A DNA stretch of 11,043 nucleotides from positions 1 to 11,043 of the forward strand of contig CAZHWO010000026.1 in assembly GCA_964536075.1 (NCBI GenBank), read 5' to 3'. Of this stretch, positions 4,989 to 11,043 are shown piece by piece. A model generated the notes under the pieces. The model was not told the origin of the DNA. It did not search any database and saw only the letters and a program-made list of their open reading frames with translations. Made by a program: the position numbers and the translations under genes. Within the stretch, counting starts at the first letter, position 1. Every line of letters starts with the position of its first letter. This stretch comes from JAAZHK01 sp964536075. GTDB taxonomy: Bacteria; Bacillota_I; Bacilli_A; RF39; UBA660.

Positions 4989-5933
4989 TTATATCTCCTT
5001 TATATATTTTTCGCAGACTATATCGAGATCTTCAATTAAAGATTCAGCTTCCTCAAAGGATGTTAAGCGGGCCCCACTAGCCATCTCATGACCACCACCA
5101 TTATATTTTTCGGCAATATGATTAATAACGGGGCCACGTGAACGAATATTAACTTTAACAATATTATTCTTAGCATCATCGGAGATAGTTAACCAAACAA
5201 TTACTTCTTCAATAAAATTAAAATTATTGACGAGGTTACCAGCTGAAGAAGTATCAACGCCAAATTTATTGAGAATATCACTCGTTAATTTTATATAAGC
5301 TAGCCCATTAGGAGTAACGGTCATATTTTGTTCAATATAGCCTTGTAATCGAACCTCTGCTAAAGGTCTTAAATAAACATTAGCATAAAGATCTGTTAAA
5401 TTTAAATCATATTTATTCATTAGCTTAGAAACAGTTAAAAAGGTTTTACTAGTGGTATTACTAAATAAGAAGCGATTAGAGTCGGATACTAATCCCATAA
5501 ATAATAATTCCGCAATATGTTTATTACTTTTTAAAGGCGTTTTATTAATCATCTCAATAATAATTTCACAAGTACTTGATACTTCATTATCAATATACTC
5601 AATATTAGCAAATTTTTCAATAAAAGGATGATGGTCTATCTTAATAATTTCTTTATAATTATTAATTCCATTAGCATCAATTCTTTTTTTATCCGGAGTA
5701 TCTAGAACAATTAATAAGGCTTTATCAAATTCCTCAATCTTATCTAATTTACCAAGATAATTAAATTTAGCCGAGCCATTACCAATAGCGTAGATCTTCT
5801 TTTTAGGAAAGGTCAAACTGATGGATTCCTTTAGGGCAATCTGGCTAGCCATAGCATCAGGATCAACCCCAATGTGCCTGGCAATAACAATAGTGTCATA
5901 TTTTTTTATTCTGCTGAAAATTTTTTTAAACAT
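4989..5933 (-). CDS. nrnA: DHH-family phosphoesterase, NrnA-like oligoribonuclease / pAp phosphatase
   Basis: NrnA-type enzymes degrade 2-5 nt RNA remnants to mononucleotides and dephosphorylate 3'-phosphoadenosine 5'-phosphate, using Mn2+. The 314-residue product shows the DHH catalytic layout: H20 with D24 and D26 in HIGVDPDAMAS, D78 in VLDTPD, DHH at 100-102, and D151 in GLVSDSNRF. The C-terminal DHHA1 substrate-binding domain carries GGGHEMASGA from 279. Length matches NrnA (about 310-320). There is no membrane segment or CBS/DRTGG domain, which separates it from GdpP and from family II pyrophosphatases. It starts at ATG 5931-5933, 11 nt after the ackA stop, behind a modest AGGAA site, and couples directly to ysxC. 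Whether it also acts on c-di-AMP-derived pApA cannot be told from sequence. Confidence 0.92.
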   Translation of the reverse strand: MFKKIFSRIKKYDTIVIARHIGVDPDAMASQIALKESISLTFPKKKIYAIGNGSAKFNYLGKLDKIEEFDKALLIVLDTPDKKRIDANGINNYKEIIKIDHHPFIEKFANIEYIDNEVSSTCEIIIEMINKTPLKSNKHIAELLFMGLVSDSNRFLFSNTTSKTFLTVSKLMNKYDLNLTDLYANVYLRPLAEVRLQGYIEQNMTVTPNGLAYIKLTSDILNKFGVDTSSAGNLVNNFNFIEEVIVWLTISDDAKNNIVKVNIRSRGPVINHIAEKYNGGGHEMASGARLTSFEEAESLIEDLDIVCEKYIKEI

Positions 5934-5944
5934 ATTTATTATTC

Positions 5945-7129
5945 CTATCTATTTATTATACTCAAAGTATCTAAAGCAATCATCAATTCTTCATCTGTTG
6001 GCACAATATAAACGGCTACCCTAGAATCATTGGTCGATATTTTACGAAATTCACTCTTAACATTATTAGCTTCATTGTCCAGATAAATTCCTAAACACGC
6101 TAATGATGCAACAATGTTTTTTCTGGTTATGATACTTTTTTCACCAATACCGCCGGCCAAACAAATGACATCGGCTCCGCCTAATTCAACATAATACTGG
6201 GCAATATAATTAACAATCGTTCTAACCATTTTTTGTTGGGCGAGAATACATTTTTCATTACCGTTTTTAATGCCTTCTTCAATATCTCTAGAATCAGAAC
6301 TATATTCACTAATGCCTAAAAGACCGGATTTAGTGTTTAAATCATCCATTACTTCTTTAAGATTTTTACCGGTTTTTTCCATAATATAAGGAATTAAGGA
6401 AGCATCGATATCGCCACTTCTCGTAATCATCATAATACCAGCTAAAGGAGTGAAGCCCATAGAAGTATCTATTGACCTACCATCTTTTATAGCACAGACA
6501 CTACCACCAGCTCCAATATGACAAGAAATAATTTTTAAATCTTTTTGATTTAATTCTTCACTAATACGTTTAGCAATATAGCGATGAGATGTGCCATGAA
6601 AGCCATATTTTCTTACTTTATAATCTCTATACCAAGCATATGGTACCGGATATAGAAAACTAACTTCATCCATAGTTTGATGGAAAGCCGTATCAAAAAC
6701 AGCTATCATTGGGACTTTTGGTAAAACTTCTTTAAAAGCTTGAATACCCATAACATTAGCTGGATTATGAAGAGGAGCTAGATCTTTTACTTCTTCTAAA
6801 TCGTTAATTAGCTGATCAGTAATTAAAACCGATTCTTTGTATAAACTACCGCCATGAACAATCCGATGACCAATAGCATCAATATCTTCTAACTTGTCAA
6901 TTATTTTTATTTCGATTAATTTAGTTAATAAAATTTTTACAGCATCCGCATGAGTATTTAAGGGAACTAGGGTTTCAATTTTATAATCTTGATATTTAAT
7001 TTTGTAACCACTGACATCAGGGGTACCAATCCGTTCAAATAAGCCACTGATTAATACTTCTTTACTATTCATATTAAATAAACTAAATTTTAAAGAGCTA
7101 CTTCCAGCATTGATTGCCATTATCTTCAT
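5945..7129 (-). CDS. ackA: Acetate kinase
   Basis: Interconverts acetyl phosphate + ADP and acetate + ATP, the substrate-level phosphorylation step of mixed-acid fermentation; cytoplasmic homodimer of the ASKHA fold. The 394-residue product is full length, with NAGSSSLKF at 7-15, R89 and VHGG at 91-94, FDTAFH at 145-150 (catalytic Asp146) and YGFHGTSH at 175-182 (His178). Further on are the adenosine-binding segment HIGAGGSVCAIKDGRS and the C-terminal FRKISTNDSRVAVYIVPTDEE. The start is ATG 7127-7129 with AGAGGAAG about 5 nt upstream; a second ATG three codons later is less well placed. It leads a tight operon with nrnA and ysxC. The partner phosphotransacetylase gene pta is not in the window. 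A promoter with an overlapping inverted repeat lies just upstream. Confidence 0.98.
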   Translation of the reverse strand: MKIMAINAGSSSLKFSLFNMNSKEVLISGLFERIGTPDVSGYKIKYQDYKIETLVPLNTHADAVKILLTKLIEIKIIDKLEDIDAIGHRIVHGGSLYKESVLITDQLINDLEEVKDLAPLHNPANVMGIQAFKEVLPKVPMIAVFDTAFHQTMDEVSFLYPVPYAWYRDYKVRKYGFHGTSHRYIAKRISEELNQKDLKIISCHIGAGGSVCAIKDGRSIDTSMGFTPLAGIMMITRSGDIDASLIPYIMEKTGKNLKEVMDDLNTKSGLLGISEYSSDSRDIEEGIKNGNEKCILAQQKMVRTIVNYIAQYYVELGGADVICLAGGIGEKSIITRKNIVASLACLGIYLDNEANNVKSEFRKISTNDSRVAVYIVPTDEELMIALDTLSIINR

Positions 7130-7145
7130 TCTATCTTCCTCTTTC

Positions 7146-7184
7146 TACTAGGTCTAGTATACTACATAATCCAACAAATGCCTA
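7146..7184 (-). promoter_or_regulatory. ackA promoter with overlapping inverted repeat
   Basis: On the minus strand TAGGCA (-35, 7179-7184), a 17-nt spacer and TATACT (-10, 7156-7161). A perfect inverted repeat TACTAG-GT-CTAGTA (7146-7159) covers the -10 and the start of transcription, a usual place for a repressor site. The regulator is unknown; the site does not look like a cre box. Confidence 0.5.
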
Positions 7185-7199
7185 TGATTTTTTGACAAA

Positions 7200-7239
7200 A
7201 AAACATAATAAAAACTCCCTATATTAACTATAAGGAGTT
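7200..7239 (-). terminator. Terminator of the SASP gene
   Basis: Arms AACTCC (7213-7218) and GGAGTT (7234-7239) pair. After one mismatch, TATA/TATA extends the stem to a 5-nt loop. Minus-strand T-rich sequence follows (TTTTTATTATG and then a T run). The + strand side also ends in GTTTTTTT, so it could work in both directions. Confidence 0.75.
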
Positions 7240-7256
7240 GTTTTTTTCTAAATAAA

Positions 7257-7487
7257 TTATTTATTACTGTTAGATTGGTTACTACTATAACTTCCACCAA
7301 TTTGGTTTAATCCATTTTGAACTAAACGTCTAGTAATTTCTCCACCAACTGATCCATTAGCTCTTGATGTTGCATCAGGTCCTAAATTAACACCAAATTC
7401 ATTAGCTATTTCATATTTCATTCTATCAATTGCTTGTTTAGCACCAGGTACATTTAATTTACCTTTATTAGCATAATTTTGATTCAT
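7257..7487 (-). CDS. Alpha/beta-type small acid-soluble spore protein
   Basis: Alpha/beta SASPs coat and protect forespore DNA against UV and heat and are degraded at germination to supply amino acids. The 76-residue product has both conserved blocks: KYEIANEFGVNLGPDATSRANG at 24-45 (shown here as a family signature that includes the germination-protease cleavage region EIA/NEFG) and SVGGEITRRLVQNG at 46-59, followed by a Ser/Asn-rich tail. The ATG at 7485-7487 has a very strong AGGAGGTG (7495-7502) upstream, in keeping with a highly expressed spore gene. It sits 71 nt below thiI, as sspA does in B. subtilis by my recollection. I could not identify a convincing forespore (sigma-G) promoter in 7503-7558. 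The gene is direct evidence that the organism, or a recent ancestor, forms endospores. Confidence 0.96.
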   Translation of the reverse strand: MNQNYANKGKLNVPGAKQAIDRMKYEIANEFGVNLGPDATSRANGSVGGEITRRLVQNGLNQIGGSYSSNQSNSNK

Positions 7488-7558
7488 CTCATTTCACCTC
7501 CTATACATTTTTAGGTTGTGATTTTATCAACAAATCATACATTATTCTCGTTGGTAAT

Positions 7559-8398
7559 TTATAACAATTGGTTTATTTTTATATCACTATTAATATTAAT
7601 AGTTACAATATTATTTATAGCTTTATCAAGCATTATTTCATAGTTAAACGATTCTTCCATTTTTAAAGCGGCATCTAATTTGGGATTAATAATGGGATGT
7701 TTAGGCACAAAAATGGTACAGCAATCTTCATAAGGTAATATACTAATATCATAAGTAGCAATTTTTTTACTAATGTCAATAATTTCCAATTTATCAAAAC
7801 ACGCAACGGGACGAATAACAGGAAGATTAGTAACATTATTAATAACTGTCATACTAGTAAGCGTCTGACTAGCTACTTGACCAATTGATTCACCATTAAC
7901 TATTATTTGGCATTTTAATTTTTTAACTAATTTTTCCATAATACGATACATCATCCGGCGCATAATAGTAATAGTATAGGTATTATCAACATTTTTATAA
8001 ATAGCTTCTTGAATTTCCGTAAAAGGAACAATATATAAATTTATTTTATCGGTATAATTAACTAGTTTTTGGCAAAGATTAATAACTTTATTTCGAGCTT
8101 CAAGACTAGTATGAGGAAGAGCTTCAAAATAGACAGCATCTAATTTAACACCTCTTTTTAAAGTCAGATAAAAAGCCACGGGTGAATCAATACCACCACT
8201 TAACATAGCTAAACCTTTACCTAAAGTTCCGACTGGATAACCACCTAATCCTTTATAAGAATTAGTTGANNNNNNNNNNNNNNNNNNNNNNNNNNNNNNN
8301 NNNNNNNNNNNNNNNNNNNNNNNNNNNNNNNNNNNNNNNNNNNNNNNNNNNNNNNNNNNNNNNNNNNNNCCATATTTTATTAAAATAACTCTCTCCAT
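7559..8398 (-). CDS. thiI: tRNA 4-thiouridine synthase ThiI, interrupted by assembly gap
   Basis: ThiI adenylates U8 of tRNA and replaces its oxygen with sulfur taken from a cysteine desulfurase; in some bacteria it also feeds thiamine thiazole synthesis. Nine N-terminal residues (MERVILIKY) are visible before 100 N, then about 236 residues. After the gap come GGYPVGTLGKGLAMLSGGID with the PP-loop SGGIDSPVAF, a VNGESIGQVASQTLTSM segment, RPVACFDKLEIIDI, and YEDCCTIFVPKHPIINPK, all standard ThiI landmarks. No C-terminal rhodanese domain is present, as usual in Bacillota. The NFLD/ferredoxin-like and THUMP domains should lie in the gap. The ATG at 8396-8398 is 3 nt after the nifZ stop, with a GGGGGA binding site in the nifZ end. 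The frame agreement across N is accidental if the gap size is a placeholder. Confidence 0.95.
   Translation of the reverse strand: MERVILIKYXXXXXXXXXXXXXXXXXXXXXXXXXXXXXXXXXXSTNSYKGLGGYPVGTLGKGLAMLSGGIDSPVAFYLTLKRGVKLDAVYFEALPHTSLEARNKVINLCQKLVNYTDKINLYIVPFTEIQEAIYKNVDNTYTITIMRRMMYRIMEKLVKKLKCQIIVNGESIGQVASQTLTSMTVINNVTNLPVIRPVACFDKLEIIDISKKIATYDISILPYEDCCTIFVPKHPIINPKLDAALKMEESFNYEIMLDKAINNIVTININSDIKINQLL
8270..8369. other. Assembly gap of exactly 100 N
   Basis: One hundred N is the customary placeholder for a scaffold gap of unknown size. Full-length ThiI is about 400 residues and only about 245 are visible, so the real missing stretch is probably near 450-480 bases. Coordinates to its right are therefore likely to shift in a finished genome. 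Confidence 0.97.
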
Positions 8399-8401
8399 TT
8401 A

Positions 8402-9535
8402 TTATTCCCCCTTTTTTAAGATCAATGCATGAAGAACTTCTTTAAAAATTTTAATGAATGCTTGGACTTCTTCTTTAGTAGTCAAACAAGAAAGACTTAT
8501 TCTTAAAGAGGTTTTACATACTTGAATATTTTTATGCATAGCTTCTAAAGAAAAAGAAATAGCGTCTTTGGAACAAGCGGTTTTAGTGGATATATAGATA
8601 TCTTTTTGGTCAAGAGCATGAATTATCGTTTCAGGTTTGACTAACGGAATACTGATATTAATAATGTGCGGAATAGCGTATTCATTGCTATTAATAATCA
8701 CATTATTTATCTGAGATAATTCTTGCATTAAATAGTTGTTTAAATTACTAACATAGTGATACTTATCATCCAGATTAGATAACGCTAGTCGTAAGGCTTT
8801 AGCCGTTGAGACAATTAAAGCTAGAGCCGGGGTGCCACTACGATAAACAGTGGTACTTTTACCACCATGAATAAGCGGTTCTAGATTAATTTTCCTCTTT
8901 TTTATTAATAGACCAATCCCTTTTAAACCATAAAATTTATGGGCACTGCAGGAAAACAGATCAACATTAGTTAAATCGATATTGATTTTGCCAACAGCTC
9001 CTGTTCCATCAACATGAAAAAGGGTTGTTTTGGTATTTTCTTTAATTAATTGGCCAATCGCTTGGATATCTTGTTTAATACCTACTTCACTATTAACAAG
9101 CGATATACTAACGAGTAGTGGCTCGGTTTTTAAAAGTTCTTTAAAATGATCTAAATCAATTAAACCATTATCTAAAATGTTTATATAACTTACTTTAAAC
9201 CCCTGACTTTGCATATGTTTTACTGTTTCTAAAATGCTGGCATGTTCGAGCTTAGTAGTTATAATATGTTTATTACGATATAAATAACTTCCAGCAACTC
9301 CTTTAATAGCTAAATTATTAGCTTCACTGCCACTACTGGTATAAATTATTTCCTCAGTTGCAACATAAAGCAAATCGGCAATTTGTTTAGTAGCTTCCTC
9401 CATTAAATGTTTACTTTCAACACCCAGTTTATGAAGAGAATTAGGGTTACCTAAATAATTTTTACTTACTTGCACAAAAGTTGTTAATACTTCTTCATTA
9501 ACGGGAGTTGTAGCGGAATAATCTAAATATATCAT
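8402..9535 (-). CDS. nifZ: Cysteine desulfurase NifZ-like (NifS/IscS family), sulfur donor for ThiI
   Basis: PLP enzyme that takes sulfur from L-cysteine as a protein persulfide and hands it to ThiI. The 377-residue product opens with MIYLDYSATTPVN, has SSGSEANNLAIKG (67-79), EHAS around 97-100, the PLP lysine K200 in SCSAHKFYGLKGIG and the catalytic Cys321 in ISTKTACS. The start is ATG 9533-9535, with GGTGA about 5 nt upstream. The longer reading frame back to 9580 would run through the promoter and is rejected. The next gene is thiI, 3 nt away; B. subtilis has a dedicated NifZ-ThiI pair, which favours this over a general IscS/SufS. Odd point: the PLP pocket reads HVDGTGAVG (174-182) where most relatives have Gln at the second Gly, and VNSE where many have VNNE. 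Confidence 0.92.
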   Translation of the reverse strand: MIYLDYSATTPVNEEVLTTFVQVSKNYLGNPNSLHKLGVESKHLMEEATKQIADLLYVATEEIIYTSSGSEANNLAIKGVAGSYLYRNKHIITTKLEHASILETVKHMQSQGFKVSYINILDNGLIDLDHFKELLKTEPLLVSISLVNSEVGIKQDIQAIGQLIKENTKTTLFHVDGTGAVGKINIDLTNVDLFSCSAHKFYGLKGIGLLIKKRKINLEPLIHGGKSTTVYRSGTPALALIVSTAKALRLALSNLDDKYHYVSNLNNYLMQELSQINNVIINSNEYAIPHIINISIPLVKPETIIHALDQKDIYISTKTACSKDAISFSLEAMHKNIQVCKTSLRISLSCLTTKEEVQAFIKIFKEVLHALILKKGE

Positions 9536-9551
9536 AAAAATCACCAAGGTC

Positions 9552-9580
9552 ATTATAAAGGAAATATTATTTAATTGCAA
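9552..9580 (-). promoter_or_regulatory. Promoter of nifZ-thiI
   Basis: On the minus strand a perfect TATAAT (9552-9557) lies 17 nt below TTGCAA (9575-9580). The leader to the chosen nifZ ATG would be only about 10 nt and carries the GGTGA binding site. This promoter also decides against the upstream in-frame starts. Confidence 0.7.
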
Positions 9581-9583
9581 ATT

Positions 9584-9606
9584 AAAAGATTCCTAATGAA
9601 TCTTTT
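9584..9606 (-). terminator. Hairpin terminator of ezrA
   Basis: A perfect 9-bp stem AAAAGATTC / GAATCTTTT (9584-9592 and 9598-9606) with a 5-nt loop starts 3 nt past the ezrA stop. The following minus-strand sequence is only moderately T-rich (TTTTAATTTG), so termination may be partial and could let some ezrA transcripts enter nifZ. Confidence 0.65.
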
Positions 9607-9609
9607 AAG

Positions 9610-11043
9610 TTAGTTTTTTCGACCATAGATATTTAATAGTTTTTTATGAATTCCTGGTTCAACTAAATCGATAGTATTGATGGAAATGGTTAAGGCCTGT
9701 TTATAATTACCTTTAAAAAATAATTTTTCAGCATTGGATAAACCTTGACCAACATCTTTATAACTACTTCTAAAACGGTTACCATACATAATGGCCATTT
9801 CGGCTAATTGAGCTGTTTTAATCATTTCATTAGTTGTATTGTATAGTTTTAAGACTAGATCCCTAGCCGTATCGACTCGGATATTTAATGTTTTAATAGC
9901 AATGGGCTTTTTTTCCAATTCTTTGACAATTTCAATAATTGATTCATTAGCTTCAGCTAATTCAACAAAATAATTATCAGTAATAATAGGTAGTTTATAA
10001 CTTCTAATCCGTAATTTACATTGTTTTAGTAGTTCCTCAATTTCATCAAGCTGTTCCCTAGCTCTTATTTCATCATCATACATACTACCTAATGATTTTA
10101 AGGAAGTATCTAATGAGGTCTCAAGATCTTTTAATCTAACAGATAAAACATCAATATCATGGGTAATACGAGAATATGGGAACGATTTATTTTTAACTTG
10201 AAGCATTAAATCTTTAAAATCAGTATTAATACTCATTAGATTACTATTAACATCATCAATAACTTTAATATCTTTGCTAGTTAAATCATACATATTTTTT
10301 ATATCATCTATTTGATTATAAATATCATTAACAATGCGATTAACTTTATTTAGTTTGTTTTCAAACGTTTTAGCCGCATCTTCAAAAATTTTGCGCGATA
10401 GTCTTTCTTTTTCAAAGTCGGTAAACATGCCTTCCAGATATTCCACCATAGTCTTAAGTTCAAACATACATTCTTCTAAATTTAAAACTTTTATACGATC
10501 TAAAATATTGTTAATATTCTTATTTGTTTCATTTAGATTATATTCAATATTTAAATAATCTAACGGATATTCTTGTTGAACCATGGTTTCGTAAGCATCT
10601 TTTATTTGTTCAATCTTTTTTGGAATAATCTTTTTAATTAAAAGAATCAAATCCGGCGTTTCATTAATAACAATACCCATATGATCAATCATCGAGTCAA
10701 GGGCTTTTACTACATGAATAACATCGTTATATTCATTGTTTTCCATAACGTGTTCAAAGTCTAAAAATCTTTTTTCGATATTTTCAAATTGTAATTCAAT
10801 CACAGCAGTTATTTCATCATATTCATTTTTATGCAGAAGAAAAGTATTAGATAAGTCCCGGAATTTAACTTTTAATTTCGTAATAATATCCCGATATTTT
10901 TCTTCACTTAAAGTAATTTCTTTAATTTCATCTAATAGTTTATTGGCTGAAACCCGAACTTTATAAACTTCTATTTCTGTCTGCGCTAATTTCAATTGAT
11001 AAGCTTGATAGTCCTTATTATTAACAAATAAATCTAATTCAAT
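9610..11043 (-). CDS. ezrA: Septation ring formation regulator EzrA (5' end outside window)
   Basis: EzrA is a membrane-anchored spectrin-like protein of Bacillota that inhibits FtsZ ring formation at wrong sites and takes part in the divisome. The reading frame is open to the window edge, so 477 C-terminal residues are seen of a protein usually about 560-570. The N-terminal membrane anchor is missing for that reason only; an apparent TTG start at 10995 is internal. Visible landmarks are the heptad-rich coiled-coil character throughout and a conserved central block with KKIIPKKIEQIKDAYETM, EYPLDYLNIEYN, DRIKVLNLEECMFELK and FTDFEKERLSRK. Near the C-terminus MAIMYGNRFRSSYKDVGQGL resembles the EzrA QNR patch region (here GNRFRS). 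It is followed by a hairpin and then nifZ-thiI, an order close to that of B. subtilis. Confidence 0.93.
   Translation of the reverse strand: MELDLFVNNKDYQAYQLKLAQTEIEVYKVRVSANKLLDEIKEITLSEEKYRDIITKLKVKFRDLSNTFLLHKNEYDEITAVIELQFENIEKRFLDFEHVMENNEYNDVIHVVKALDSMIDHMGIVINETPDLILLIKKIIPKKIEQIKDAYETMVQQEYPLDYLNIEYNLNETNKNINNILDRIKVLNLEECMFELKTMVEYLEGMFTDFEKERLSRKIFEDAAKTFENKLNKVNRIVNDIYNQIDDIKNMYDLTSKDIKVIDDVNSNLMSINTDFKDLMLQVKNKSFPYSRITHDIDVLSVRLKDLETSLDTSLKSLGSMYDDEIRAREQLDEIEELLKQCKLRIRSYKLPIITDNYFVELAEANESIIEIVKELEKKPIAIKTLNIRVDTARDLVLKLYNTTNEMIKTAQLAEMAIMYGNRFRSSYKDVGQGLSNAEKLFFKGNYKQALTISINTIDLVEPGIHKKLLNIYGRKN

Noticed and set aside
5821..6024. Plus-strand frame of 67 codons between ackA and nrnA.
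   Set aside because: It spans the coding ends of two clear minus-strand genes and has no initiation signals.
7503..7558. A forespore sigma-G promoter for the SASP gene.
   Set aside because: A GAATA resembling a -35 is present on the minus strand, but no CATnnTA-type -10 lies at 17-18 nt spacing, so I do not call it.
9536..9580. Longer NifZ start at 9580 or 9553.
   Set aside because: These codons overlap a TTGCAA-17-TATAAT promoter; the ATG at 9535 has a binding site and matches the usual MIYLD start.
10334..10966. Plus-strand frames opposite ezrA (10334-10558 and 10736-10966).
   Set aside because: They are antisense to the ezrA coiled coil; Ser/Phe-rich products are expected from the complement of Lys/Glu-rich codons.
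10993..10995. TTG at 10995 as the start of a 461-residue EzrA.
   Set aside because: The frame stays open to the window edge and continues with coiled-coil sequence, so the gene is simply cut by the window.

Overview
The window is strongly AT-rich and every gene I can support lies on the minus strand. It reads as a draft assembly (an exact 100-N gap interrupts one gene) from a low-GC, endospore-forming member of the Bacillota, most likely class Bacilli. The evidence is the cell-division regulator EzrA, an alpha/beta-type small acid-soluble spore protein, a SpoVIF-like protein, the paired NifZ/ThiI thiolation genes, and AGGAGG-type ribosome binding sites. The standard genetic code is used. The order ezrA - nifZ - thiI - sasp - ackA resembles, as I recall it, the order in Bacillus subtilis, so the right half looks like conserved chromosomal backbone.

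Layout from right to left, the direction of transcription. (1) 11043-9610: ezrA, cut by the window edge, closed by a hairpin. (2) 9580-7559: a promoter drives nifZ and thiI, a cysteine desulfurase and the tRNA 4-thiouridine synthase it supplies; most of the thiI N-terminal half is lost in the N gap. (3) 7487-7257: a SASP gene with its own terminator. (4) 7184-4381: an ackA - nrnA - ysxC operon (acetate kinase, DHH-family nanoRNase/pAp phosphatase, ribosome-assembly GTPase) with very short gaps and a terminator overlapping the ysxC stop codon. (5) 4336-3799: an unrecognised 153-residue protein with its own strong terminator. (6) 3646-2291: an accessory insert. (7) 2265-866: der, the double-GTPase of 50S assembly, with an extended -10 promoter. 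(8) 862-31: a SpoVIF-like gene and an unrecognised 163-residue protein with its own promoter and terminator.

The accessory insert is the most interesting part. It holds a 3'-truncated RhuM-family gene, then a complete type III (RNA-protein) toxin-antitoxin locus. That locus has a well-formed promoter, two tandem 50-nt RNA repeats plus the start of a third, a rho-independent terminator, and a 158-residue toxin gene of the ToxN/AbiQ superfamily, apparently closest to the CptIN family. Each repeat can fold as an H-type pseudoknot, and the two repeats differ by compensatory changes that keep the loop-to-tail pairing. The arrangement (promoter, repeats, leaky terminator, toxin) is the known type III architecture. 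The sequence of this particular antitoxin repeat may be new.

Two genes are not recognised (53-544 and 3875-4336). No tRNA, rRNA, CRISPR array, insertion sequence or origin was seen, and no gene-free stretch exceeds 300 bases.
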